Source of the DNA: CAWGHZ01 sp963775315
GTDB lineage: Bacteria; Pseudomonadota; Alphaproteobacteria; MPNO01; DASWLB01
DNA length: 64,000 bases
Assembly (NCBI GenBank): GCA_963775315.1
Contig: CAVZIN010000007.1
Location: forward strand, 682,001-746,000
Reading direction: 5' to 3'
In this document: positions 7,964-16,782 of the stretch, one piece after another
Position numbering within the stretch: position 1 is the stretch's first letter
How the letters are laid out: each line of letters opens with the position of its first letter
The notes under the pieces: model-generated
The model's input: only the letters and a program-made list of their open reading frames with translations
Database searches by the model: none
Told to the model about the DNA's origin: nothing
Translations under genes and position numbers: made by a program

Positions 7964-9560
7964 ATGACGGAAGAGCTGCGGAAACTGGCGGAATCGGCGC
8001 GCGCCTGGCCGTTCGAGGAGGCGCGCAAGGTGCTGGCGCGCGTCGGCGGCAAGACGCCCGAGAAGGGCTATGTGCTGTTCGAGACCGGCTATGGCCCGTC
8101 CGGCCTGCCGCATATCGGGACGTTTGGCGAGGTGGCGCGGACGAGCTGGGTGCGCCATGCCTTCGAGGTGCTGACCGGCGGCGCGATCAAGGCCCGGCTG
8201 TTCGCCTTCTCCGACGACATGGACGGGCTCCGCAAGGTCCCCGACAACGTGCCCAACCAGGAGATGGTGCGCGAACATCTCGGCAAGCCACTGACCGCCA
8301 TCCCCGATCCGTTCGGCACCCACGAGAGCTTCGGCGCGCACAACAACGCCCGGTTGCGCGGCTTCCTCGACGCGTTCGGCTTCGAGTACGAGTTCCAGTC
8401 CTCGACCGAATGCTACCGCGCCGGCCGGTTCGATGCGGCGCTCCTTGCCGTGCTCGCCCGTTACGACGAAGTGATGCGCGTCATCCTGCCGACGCTGGGG
8501 CCGGAGCGGCGGGCAACCTATTCGCCCTTCCTGCCGATCAGCCCGTCCACCGGGCGCGTCCTGCAGGTGCCGCTTCTGGCGCGCGACGCCGGCGCCGGCA
8601 CGATCGTCTTCGCCGACGAGGACGGCACCGAGATCGAGACCCCGGTGACTGGCGGGCGCTGCAAGCTGCAGTGGAAGGCCGACTGGGCGATGCGCTGGTA
8701 CGCGCTCGGCGTCGATTACGAGATGTCGGGCAAGGACCTGATCGAACTCGGTGAAGCTTTCCAGCCAGATCTGCCGCATTCTGGGGGCGCCGCCGCCCGA
8801 GAGCTTCATCTACGAGATGTTCCTGGACGAGCAGGGCGCGAAAATCTCCAAGTCCAAGGGCAACGGGCTCGCAGTCGAGGACTGGCTGCGCTACGCGCCG
8901 GAGGAGTCCCTGGCCCTGTTCATGTACAACGCGCCCCGCAAGGCGAAGCGGCTCTATTTCGACGCGATTCCGCGCGCGGTGGACGACTACCTCGCCCACC
9001 TGGAGAGCTATCTGGGCCAGGAGCCGGCGGCCCGCCTCGAAAACCCCGCTTGGCACATACATTCTGGCCACCCGCCGGCGCCCGAGGGCCACGTTTCGTT
9101 CGGGCTCCTCCTCAACCTCGCGAGCGTGTGCAACACCGACGACCCCTCGGTGCTGTGGAAGTTCATCACCCGCTATGCGCCCGGCGCGAGCCCCGCGACG
9201 GCCCGGTTCCTCGACCGGCTGGTCGGCCACGCGGTGCATTATTTCCGGGATTTCGTCCGCCCGGCCAAGAAGTACCGCGCACCGACCGAGCAGGAATCGA
9301 TGGCGCTGGAGGACCTCGCCGGCGCGATCGAGGCGATGCCCACCGACGCCACGCCCGAGACGATCCAGAACGAGGTGTACGAGGTCGGCAAGCGGCACGG
9401 CTTCGCCAACCTCCGGGACTGGTTCGGCGCGCTCTACGAGACGCTGCTCGGCCAGGCGCAGGGCCCGCGCATGGGTTCGTTCATCGCGCTGTACGGTCGG
9501 GCCGAGACGGTGGCGCTGATCCGCCGGGTCCTGGCCGGGGAAAGCCTGGCGATCGCCTGA
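7964..9560 (+). CDS. lysS: lysine--tRNA ligase, class I, with one frameshift
   Basis: A class I (archaeal-type) lysyl-tRNA synthetase of about 531 residues split by one extra base. The class I signatures are present: PSGLPHIGTFGE (HIGH) near residue 46 and GAKISKSKGNG (KMSKS) after the break. The first frame runs to MSGKDLIELGE; the second resumes with KLSSQICRILG. Deleting one A in GAAC at about 8745 gives GKDLIDSVKLSSQICR, the expected junction. The two halves are otherwise complete, so a consensus error is more likely than a dead gene, unless a class II LysRS exists elsewhere. Class I LysRS is usual in alphaproteobacteria. The start at 7964 begins the conserved N-terminal helix; the upstream extension has no homology. 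Confidence 0.9.
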
Positions 9561-9666
9561 CCGGCTCCCGGCGGCCGCGCGCCAGGGCAGACACGCCCGC
9601 CCGGATCGTCGTATGCTTTCGCCAAATCGCGGCGACCGGCCGCGCGGTGACGGAGGACGACGTCCC

Positions 9667-10833
9667 ATGAAGATTTTCATGTTCCATCTGATGCCCTACG
9701 CAGACGCGGATCTTGACGCGATCAAACGGGTCGGCACGTCGTGGCTTACCGTTCCGAACACCGAGTACGACCCGGTCAAGGGCTCGGCCCTCTACCACCG
9801 GTACCTCGACGAGCTGGAATACGCCGACGAGCTCGGTTTCGACGGGGTCTGCGTCAACGAGCACCACCAGACGGCCTATGGCATGATGCCGTCGCCCTCG
9901 ATCTTCGCGGGCGCGCTCGCCCGGTCGGTCAAGCGGGCCAAGGTCGCGGTGCTGGGAAGGGCGCTCCCGCTCCTCAACAACCCGATGATCGTGGCCGAGG
10001 AGTACGCCATCCTCGACAACCTGACGCGCGGCCGGTTCATCGCCGGGTTCGTGCGCGGCATCGGCACCGAATACCATGCGTCCGGCACCAACCCCGGCTT
10101 CTCGGCGGAGCGGTTCCACGAGGCGCACGATTTGATCATCCGGGCTTGGACCGAGCCCGGCCCGTTCGACCATCACGGCAAGCATTACGATTTCAACTAC
10201 GTGAACCCGTGGCCGCGCCCCTACCAGACCCCGCACCCGCCGATCTGGATCCCGTCCTCGGGCTCGACCGAGACGATCAAGTGGGCGGCCAAGATGCGTT
10301 ACGTCTACGCCCAGACCCTGGCGCCGATCGCTCAGGTGGCGCAGGTCTTCAAGCGCTATCGCGAGGAGGCCGACAAGCTGGGCTACGAGGCCGGGCCCGA
10401 CCAGCTTGCCTGGTCGAACTCGATCTACGTCGCCGAGACCGACGAGAAGGCGCTGCGCGAGGCGAAGCCGCATCTCGAGGCGTATGCCAACCGCTTCGTC
10501 TACCAGCCGATCGATATGCTGCTTCCGCCCGGCTACACGAGCATGGACTCGATGAAGCGCATCCGCGCGGTGCGCACCGTCTCCGCCGAGCAGACGGCCG
10601 AGGACCTGATCCGGAGCGGCGTCGTGATCGTCGGCAGTCCCAACACGGTGCGCGAGAAGCTTGCCGCCTCGCAGGACTTGGCGGGCTTCGGTACCTCGCT
10701 CACCAAGTGCCAGTTCGGAACGCTGCCGGCCGACATGACCCGCGCGAACATGGAGGCGGTGGCCCAGGAGGTGCTTCCCTACTTCCGGGATCGCCTGCCA
10801 AGCCCGGTCTCCGAGCGGGCCGCGGCCGAATAG
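9667..10833 (+). CDS. LLM-class flavin-dependent oxidoreductase
   Basis: A 388-residue luciferase-like monooxygenase, paralogue of the gene at 1045. Shared blocks are YADELGFDGVCVNEHHQT, AEEYAILDNLTRGRFIAG and HPPIWIPSSGSTETIKWA, the last shaping the phosphate-binding end of the flavin site. The C-terminal VIVGSPNTVREKLA is also typical. It should use reduced FMN (or F420) to oxygenate an unknown substrate in the cytosol; a flavin reductase such as the fragment at the window start could supply FMNH2. The ATG at 9667 begins the first barrel strand (MKIFMFHLMPY), preceded by GGAGGACG. It stands alone between lysS and the molybdopterin gene. Confidence 0.87.
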   Translation: MKIFMFHLMPYADADLDAIKRVGTSWLTVPNTEYDPVKGSALYHRYLDELEYADELGFDGVCVNEHHQTAYGMMPSPSIFAGALARSVKRAKVAVLGRALPLLNNPMIVAEEYAILDNLTRGRFIAGFVRGIGTEYHASGTNPGFSAERFHEAHDLIIRAWTEPGPFDHHGKHYDFNYVNPWPRPYQTPHPPIWIPSSGSTETIKWAAKMRYVYAQTLAPIAQVAQVFKRYREEADKLGYEAGPDQLAWSNSIYVAETDEKALREAKPHLEAYANRFVYQPIDMLLPPGYTSMDSMKRIRAVRTVSAEQTAEDLIRSGVVIVGSPNTVREKLAASQDLAGFGTSLTKCQFGTLPADMTRANMEAVAQEVLPYFRDRLPSPVSERAAAE

Positions 10834-10860
10834 GCGCCAAAGCTCAGTGCTATGACGATG

Positions 10861-10876
10861 TGGCGCCTCCGGTGCC
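10861..10876 (+). promoter_or_regulatory. weak sigma-54-like promoter before the molybdopterin gene
   Basis: TGGCGCCTCCGGTGCC keeps the GG and GC doublets of a sigma-54 promoter 12 bases apart, but the -12 element is GTGC instead of TTGC. The predicted transcription start would lie near 10888, about 50 bases before the ATG at 10940. Much weaker than the match at 28909. Confidence 0.2.
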
Positions 10877-10939
10877 GCATCACTAATATTGTCGATCAAC
10901 CACAAAGGCGCTCCGGTCGTCGGGGCGGGGGAGACAGGA

Positions 10940-13261
10940 ATGGGTCAGTACGAGGTCGGGCGTCCGGAGCTTCGCGAGGAGGATTTCGCGCTGGTGCAGG
11001 GCGTCGGGCGCTATGTGGATGACGTGAATCTGCCGGCGACGGCGCATGCCTACGTTCTGCGGTCGCCTTACGCTCATGCCCGCATCCGCTCGATCGACAC
11101 GGCGGCCGCCGTGGCGGCGCCGGGCGTGCTCTGCGTCCTGACCGGCACCGACCCCGAGGTCGCCTCGCTCGCCTTGCAATCGCCCCGCATGCCGCGCAAG
11201 CGCCGCGACGGCAGCCCGCAATTCATCTGTCCGCAGCCCCACCTCGCCAAGGACCGGGTCCGCTATGTCGGCGACTATGTGGCGTTCGTCGTGGCCGAGA
11301 CGCTGGCCCAGGCGAAGGACGCGGCGGAGCTGGTCGAGGTCGATTACGAGCCGCTGCCGGCGGTGACTTCGACCGAGGGCGCGACCGCGCCGGGCGCGCC
11401 CGCGGTCTGGGACGAGCTGCCGGACAACCAGGCGCTGTTCCATTCCGACGGCGACAAGGCCAAGGTCGACGCCGCCTTCGCCAGGGCCGACCACGTCGTC
11501 AAGCACCGCATGGTGATCAACCGGATCACCGCGAACACGATGGAGCCGCGCGGGGCGCTCAGCCACTTCGACCTGCGCGAGGGGCGCTACGTGATGCGCC
11601 TCACCCTCCAGTCGCCGCACCGCGCGCGCAATGCGATCGCCCAGATCTTCAAGCTGCCCGAGATGAAGTTCCACGTGATCGCCGAGAACGTGGGCGGCGG
11701 CTTCGGCATGAAGGGCGGCGTCTACCCCGAATACATCCTGACAGCGGTCGCAGCGAAAAAGATCGGCCGGCCGGTCAAGTGGATCAGCGAGCGCGCGGAG
11801 GCCCACCTCGCCGACGAGCAGGCGCGGGACAACGTGACCGAGGCGGAGCTCGCGCTCGACAAATCGGGCAAGTTCCTGGCGCTCCGCACCCGCACCATCG
11901 CCGCGCTCGGCGCGTACAACAACACCGACCGCAACTCCGCCCCGGCGATCAGCAATCTCGGCGGGCTCGCCGGGACCTATACGACGCCCGCGATCTATTG
12001 CGAGGTGATCGGCGTCGTCACCAACACGATGCTGACCGCGCACTACCGCGGCGCGGGCCGCCCCGAGGCGTCCTACGTGATCGAAACCATGATCGATCTC
12101 GCCGCGCACGAGCTGAAGATGGACCCTGTCGAGCTCCGGCGGATCAACACGATCCCGTCGAATGCGCTGCCCTACAAGACGGGCCTCACCTTCACCTACG
12201 ATTCGGGCGACTTCGACAAGAACATGTCGGACGCGACGAAGCTCGCCGACTACGAGGGGTTCGCCCGGCGGTTCGAGGAGTCGAGGAAGCACGGCAAGCT
12301 GCGCGGCATCGCGGTCACCAACACCATCGAGCAGACGGCGGGCGGGATGCTGGAGCATGCCGAGATCCGCTTCGACATGACCGGCGCCGTCACGCTGCTC
12401 GCCGGCGTGCACGACCACGGCCAGGGCCACGCCACGACCTTCAAGCAGGTGCTGTCGCAGACGCTCGGCATCGATGCCGACCTCATCCGCTACCGCTACG
12501 GCGACACCGACGAGGTGATGACGGGCACGGGCACGTTCGGCTCGCGGTCGGCCGCCACCTGCTCGGCGGCCATCGACATCGCCGCGAAGAAGATCGTCGC
12601 CAAGGGCACCAAGATCGCGGCGCACATGCTCGAGGCGGCGGAGACCGACATCGCCTTCGACAAGGGCAAGTTCACCGTGGCGGGCACCGACCGCTCGGTC
12701 GGGCTGCTCGACGTCGCGCGGGCGTCGTTCGTGCCGCAGCGCCTGCCGCGCGGGATGGAGCCCGGCCTCTACGACACCGGCACGTCGGCGACGCCGGCGA
12801 CCTACCCCAACGGCTGCCACGTGTGCGAGGTCGAGATCGACCGCGACACCGGGCGGGTCGAGGTCGTCCGCTACTTCGTCGTCGACGACGTCGGACGGGT
12901 CATCAACCCGCTCCTGGTGCACGGCCAGGTCCATGGCGGCATCGCCCAGGGGCTCGGCCAGGCACTGCTCGAGGACATGCGCTACGACGACGAGTTGGGC
13001 CAGCTCCTCACCGGCTCGTTCATGGATTACGGCATGCCGCGGGCCGACGACATGTGCGCCATCGAGATCCGCTCGAACGAGGTGCCGACCAAGACCAACC
13101 CACTCGGCGTCAAGGGCGCGGGCGAGGCCGGCACGGTCGGCGCGCTGCCGGCGGTGATGAACGCCATCAACAACGCGCTCGCAACGGAGGGCGCGGGATA
13201 CGTGCAGATGCCCGCCACGCCGGAAAAGGTGTGGCGCGCACTACAAGCCGCGCGGGGGTGA
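10940..13261 (+). CDS. xanthine dehydrogenase family molybdopterin-binding large subunit
   Basis: A 773-residue large subunit of the molybdenum hydroxylase family (xanthine, aldehyde, CO and aromatic-CoA dehydrogenases). The order is an N-terminal a/b hammerhead domain (GVGRYVDDVNLPATAHAYVL), then the Mo-cofactor domain with GGGFGMKGG near residue 255, AHYRGAGRPEA near 370, and the catalytic glutamate in VKGAGEAGTVG near the end. It lacks the AYRCSFR loop of true CO dehydrogenase, so it is a CoxL form II-like enzyme acting on an unidentified aldehyde, heterocycle or aromatic. No FAD (medium) or 2Fe-2S (small) subunit lies beside it, which is unusual. GGGGGAG precedes the ATG. The DctP gene begins 36 bases downstream and is probably co-transcribed. 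Confidence 0.88.
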   Translation: MGQYEVGRPELREEDFALVQGVGRYVDDVNLPATAHAYVLRSPYAHARIRSIDTAAAVAAPGVLCVLTGTDPEVASLALQSPRMPRKRRDGSPQFICPQPHLAKDRVRYVGDYVAFVVAETLAQAKDAAELVEVDYEPLPAVTSTEGATAPGAPAVWDELPDNQALFHSDGDKAKVDAAFARADHVVKHRMVINRITANTMEPRGALSHFDLREGRYVMRLTLQSPHRARNAIAQIFKLPEMKFHVIAENVGGGFGMKGGVYPEYILTAVAAKKIGRPVKWISERAEAHLADEQARDNVTEAELALDKSGKFLALRTRTIAALGAYNNTDRNSAPAISNLGGLAGTYTTPAIYCEVIGVVTNTMLTAHYRGAGRPEASYVIETMIDLAAHELKMDPVELRRINTIPSNALPYKTGLTFTYDSGDFDKNMSDATKLADYEGFARRFEESRKHGKLRGIAVTNTIEQTAGGMLEHAEIRFDMTGAVTLLAGVHDHGQGHATTFKQVLSQTLGIDADLIRYRYGDTDEVMTGTGTFGSRSAATCSAAIDIAAKKIVAKGTKIAAHMLEAAETDIAFDKGKFTVAGTDRSVGLLDVARASFVPQRLPRGMEPGLYDTGTSATPATYPNGCHVCEVEIDRDTGRVEVVRYFVVDDVGRVINPLLVHGQVHGGIAQGLGQALLEDMRYDDELGQLLTGSFMDYGMPRADDMCAIEIRSNEVPTKTNPLGVKGAGEAGTVGALPAVMNAINNALATEGAGYVQMPATPEKVWRALQAARG

Positions 13262-13297
13262 ACCGCCGGCCAGGGACGTTCACTAAGGGAGGAAAAG

Positions 13298-14434
13298 ATG
13301 ACCAGGAGAACGACAAGCCTGCTCGCGGGGGCGGTGGGTGCCGCCCTGATGCTCGCCGCCAATCTCGCGGCGGCGAAGGACTACACCTACGGCGCCGGAA
13401 TTCCGGCGAAGTCCGAGGAAATCTCGATCGGCGTGATGTCTTACGCCCAGGACCTCGACAAGGCGTCCAAGGGATCGGTTCATCTGCGCGTGCTTGCCGG
13501 CGGCCAGGTGGTCAGCCTGGAGAACACGCTGCAGAACCTGCGTGACGGCACGATCGACGCGGGCTTCGTGGTGCCGGTGTTCACCCGCAAGGAGCTCAAG
13601 AACACCAACGTCATCTACGACACCGAGGTGTATGGCGACGATCCTGCCGCGATCACCGGTGCCGCCAACGAGACCATGCTGTTCGACTGCAAGCCCTGCA
13701 TGGATGAGTTCAAGCGGAACGGCGCGCTCTACCTCGCCTCGTTCGGCAACAACAACAAGGGGCTGATCTGCCGCACCGAGGTCAAGACCGTCGCCGACGT
13801 GAAGGGCCTCAAGATCCGCGCGGTGGGCGCGACCCGAGGGCTGATCCAGGCGCTCGGCGCCATTCCCGTGTCGATGAGCCCGCCCGACGCCACCACGGCG
13901 CTCGAGCGCGGCGCGCTCGATTGCGTGCATGGCGTCGAGACCTGGCTGCAGAACTTCGGCTACTGGGACGTCGCGAAGTACGATCTCGAGACGCCGCTCG
14001 GCAGCCCGCGCACGATCAGCTCGGTCGTGTGGTCCCGGCGTACCTGGGACAAGCTGTCCGCCGCCGACAAGAAGGCCGCGATCGAGGTGATCCCGATGCA
14101 CCTCGCCCGCATGGTCTACGACGTCAACGTCGCGGCCGACGAGCGCGTGAAGAAGGTCGCGATCGAGAAGCACCACATCACCTTCGTCCAGGGCGGCAAG
14201 GACTTCGAGGAGGTGATGGCCAAGTGGCAGAAACACGAGCTTTCGGCCCTGCCGAAGATGTGGACCAAGACGCTCGGCGTGAAGAACCCCGAAAAGATCT
14301 TCCAGGCGTTCCTCAAGAACCTGGACAAGTGGGAGAAGCTCGCCAAGTCGAACCACATGAAAGACGACAAGGCGCTGATGGCCAAGATCTACGACGAGCG
14401 GATCTATTCGAAGCTCGATCCGAGCAAGCTGTAG
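13298..14434 (+). CDS. TRAP dicarboxylate-type receptor DctP (classical form)
   Basis: A 378-residue DctP receptor with a signal peptide (MLAANLAAAKDY). Unlike the other receptors in the window it keeps the classical hinge VKGLKIRAVGATRGLIQALG, whose Arg normally binds the substrate carboxylate. It is also longer, with a Lys-rich C-terminal helix region (LKNLDKWEKLAKSN). Two cysteines (CKPCMDEF) are close together. It lies downstream of the molybdopterin gene and ends at a strong terminator; the matching DctM and DctQ genes converge from the other side. The three together probably make one tripartite transporter, possibly for the substrate or product of the Mo enzyme. Confidence 0.88.
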   Translation: MTRRTTSLLAGAVGAALMLAANLAAAKDYTYGAGIPAKSEEISIGVMSYAQDLDKASKGSVHLRVLAGGQVVSLENTLQNLRDGTIDAGFVVPVFTRKELKNTNVIYDTEVYGDDPAAITGAANETMLFDCKPCMDEFKRNGALYLASFGNNNKGLICRTEVKTVADVKGLKIRAVGATRGLIQALGAIPVSMSPPDATTALERGALDCVHGVETWLQNFGYWDVAKYDLETPLGSPRTISSVVWSRRTWDKLSAADKKAAIEVIPMHLARMVYDVNVAADERVKKVAIEKHHITFVQGGKDFEEVMAKWQKHELSALPKMWTKTLGVKNPEKIFQAFLKNLDKWEKLAKSNHMKDDKALMAKIYDERIYSKLDPSKL

Positions 14435-14455
14435 CCGGAGCGCGAACGGCGACGG

Positions 14456-14483
14456 ACGGGCCCGCCTCGGCGGGCCCGTTTTG
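14456..14483 (+). terminator. rho-independent terminator after dctP
   Basis: A perfect inverted repeat ACGGGCCCGCC / GGCGGGCCCGT with a two-base centre is followed by TTTT. It lies 22 bases after the dctP stop and just before the end of the convergent dctM. Confidence 0.85.
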
Positions 14484-14494
14484 CTTGGGCCCCG

Positions 14495-15808
14495 TCAGCC
14501 CCCGGTCAGGTTCGGCAGGTAGAGCGAGATGCCTGGGAACGCGATCAGCAGCACCATGATGATCGCCTCGCAGGCAAGGAACCAGCCGACGCCCTTGAAG
14601 ATGGTCTCGAGCGGGATCGTGTCACCCACGACGGTCTTGATGACATAGACGTTGAACCCGACGGGCGGGGTGAGAAGCCCGATCTCGAGATACTTCACCA
14701 CGATGACGCCGAGCCAGATCAGGTCGATGTGCAGCCGTTCGAACATCGGCAGCAGGATCGGCAGGGTGATGAGCAGGATGCCCAGCGGATCGAGGAACAT
14801 GCCGAGGACGAGGTAGACGATCGAGGCGCCGATCACCAGGAGCACCGGATCGAGCGCCCATGAGCCCATCAGCCCGCCGATATAGAAGGGCAGGCCGGAG
14901 AGCGCCATGAACTTGGTGAGCATGATCGCGCCGACACCGACGAACAGCAGGCGCGACGTGGACACGATCCCCTCGGTCACCGCGCCCTTGAACACCTCCC
15001 AGGTCAGCCGGCCCTGGACGAAGGCGATGACGAAGGACAGGAAGGCGCCGAATGCTCCGGCCTCGGTCGGCGTCACCACGCCGCCCATCAGCCCGCCGAT
15101 GATGCCCAGGATGAGGACAAGGATCGGCCAGACGTCGAGGAGGGCGCGCCATTTCTCGCCGGGATAGGCCTGCTCGGCCGCCGCGCGCGGAGCAAGCTCG
15201 GGCGAGACGATGCAGCGCGCGGCGATCATCGTGGCATAGACCGCGGCGGTCAGGAGGCCCGGCAGGATGCCTGCGATCAGCAGTTTGGTGATCGAGGCCT
15301 GGGCGAAGATGCCGTACAGCACGAACAGGATCGAGGGCGGGATCAGCGAGCCGATGGTGCCCGCCGCGGCCACCGTGCCGGTCGCGAGCGCCTTGTCGTA
15401 ACCGTGCTTCAGCATCTCCGGGATGGCGATCGAGCCCATCGCGGCGGCGGTCGCGACGCTCGATCCGGAGGCGGCGGCGAAGCCCGCGCAGGCGAAGTTG
15501 GTGGCGATGGCGAGCCCGCCGGGCAATCGCCCGAGCCAGAGCCGCGCCGCGGTGAACAGCGAGGCCGAGATGCCCGAATGGTGCGCCACCGCGCCCATCA
15601 GGATGAACATCGGGATCGCCGACAGCTCCCAACTCGCCATGAAGTCGTAGGGCGCCGAGCGCAGCATCGAGATGGCGACGTCGCCGCCGCGGATCTCCCA
15701 GATGCCGACGATCGACACCGCCCCCAGGGTGATGCCGATCGGCACCCGGATCGCCAGCAGGAAGAGGACAGCGACGAGCGACCAGGCGCCGAGCTCGACC
15801 GGTGACAT
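14495..15808 (-). CDS. dctM: TRAP transporter large permease subunit DctM
   Basis: A 437-residue inner-membrane protein of the DctM family with about a dozen hydrophobic spans. Recognisable blocks are RVPIGITLGAVSIVG, SAIPMFILMGAVAHHSG, GSSVATAAAMGSIAIPEM, GSLIPPSILFVLYG, VVTPTEAGAFGAF and LTPPVGFNVYVIK. This subunit forms the Na+-coupled elevator-type transport path that receives ligand from a DctP receptor. It is the only DctM in the window. Its start lies about 20 bases after the DctQ stop on the same strand, so dctQ-dctM is one transcription unit, convergent with the receptor gene at 13298. Confidence 0.93.
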   Translation of the reverse strand: MSPVELGAWSLVAVLFLLAIRVPIGITLGAVSIVGIWEIRGGDVAISMLRSAPYDFMASWELSAIPMFILMGAVAHHSGISASLFTAARLWLGRLPGGLAIATNFACAGFAAASGSSVATAAAMGSIAIPEMLKHGYDKALATGTVAAAGTIGSLIPPSILFVLYGIFAQASITKLLIAGILPGLLTAAVYATMIAARCIVSPELAPRAAAEQAYPGEKWRALLDVWPILVLILGIIGGLMGGVVTPTEAGAFGAFLSFVIAFVQGRLTWEVFKGAVTEGIVSTSRLLFVGVGAIMLTKFMALSGLPFYIGGLMGSWALDPVLLVIGASIVYLVLGMFLDPLGILLITLPILLPMFERLHIDLIWLGVIVVKYLEIGLLTPPVGFNVYVIKTVVGDTIPLETIFKGVGWFLACEAIIMVLLIAFPGISLYLPNLTGG

Positions 15809-15829
15809 GTCAGGCTCCTCCGGCGCGGC

Positions 15830-16337
15830 TCATTTGCCCGCCGCCTTGCGCACGTCGCGGATGATCTGGATCACGACGACCAGCGCCATGATTCCGGCGC
15901 CGATCGGCACGAACCACCTTGTCGGCCACTGGATGATGACGGAGTCGCCGGAACTCGCGGACCTCGCCGAGAACGGTTTTCTCCACCGCCTCGATGCCGC
16001 TCATCCAGGTGAGAAGGCCGAGGAAGGCGAGCGTCACCATGCCGACCGCGGCGTCGAGCGCGGCGAGGGGGCGGGGCGCCATCTTCTGGGTGAACAGCGC
16101 GACGATGATCTGACCGTCTTTGCGGGTGACGTAGGCGAACGGCAGCACCACCACCATCACCATATAATAGATCTGCACCGTCTCCAGCGTGCCCTCGATC
16201 GGGCTGTTGAAGACGTAGCGCCCGATCACGTCGGCGAAGACGTGGACCATCATGAGGACCAGCGCGGCAGCGGCCGCCAGCGCGCTGAGGTTCGACGCCC
16301 ACCCCGCAATGCGGTCGGCCAGGCGCAGGCCTTTCAT
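15830..16337 (-). CDS. dctQ: TRAP transporter small permease subunit DctQ, one frameshift
   Basis: A four-helix DctQ subunit of about 168 residues once a frameshift is repaired. The intact part gives ALVLMMVHVFADVIGRYVF and FAYVTRKDGQIIVALF, the usual helix 1 and loop. After EKTVLGEVREF one extra base (CCGG at 15948-15951 on the plus strand) breaks the frame; removing it gives GDSVIIQWPTRWFVPIG and a stop at 15830. The defect looks like a sequencing error because both sides are conserved. ATG 16337 begins the conserved N-terminus; ATG 16364 is an alternative. A stem-loop lies just upstream of the second start. Confidence 0.85.
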
Positions 16338-16782
16338 GGCTGAGCCATCGTGAATCCGTCCCATGCGTGGCGCCGCTCTTAAGGTGCGGCGCTCTTTTGT
16401 GACGGGAAGCCTAGCCCAATCCGGCGCGGCTGCAAAGTGGGCCGGATTCGTCCGCCGCCGGCTCTCCGCGCGCGATCAGCATACGGAGCGTTTCCTGCGG
16501 CAAAATGTCATTCGGGTTTCACCGCGCCGTCACGCGCGGCCGCTAAAACCGCTGTCGCGCCGCCCGCGCCGCATCCAACGCCTGCGGCCGGCGCACTCGG
16601 AGAGTCCCAGACTTGGCCGTCCCTCCCCCCGCGGAGGGGCGGTCATATTTCCGTAGCCGAAATGTCGTCGATTGGACTCTGAACTGAAATCCAGGAGTCC
16701 TGTCCCTGTCATATCGCCCGCATAGGTTCCGCGCGACCGCCCTGTGGCGGCGACGGAAATTCCCAATCTGAAGGGGGACGGG
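16338..16782. other. 445-base intergenic region between dctQ and porin
   Basis: No gene is visible. At 16369-16398 an inverted repeat GCGCCGC / GCGGCGC with a TCTTTT tail reads as a terminator on the plus strand, while on the minus strand it is a leader hairpin directly before dctQ. At 16674-16700 there is a 6-base inverted repeat GGACTC / GAGTCC about 100 bases before the porin start, a possible operator or leader element. No convincing sigma-70 boxes were found. The last bases before the porin ATG hold the ribosome site AAGGGGGACGGG. Confidence 0.5.

Noticed and set aside
8735..8760. Programmed frameshift in lysS
   Set aside because: No slippery heptamer or pseudoknot is evident; a single extra A explains the break and the protein is otherwise canonical.
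10883..12934. A 683-codon open frame on the minus strand opposite the molybdopterin gene, and similar long antisense frames at 811-2169, 7166-8809, 22129-24861 and 26883-28943
   Set aside because: Their translations are low-complexity Arg, Ala, Gly, Asp and His-rich sequences without motifs, as expected for the antisense frames of high-GC genes; the plus-strand products are clear families.
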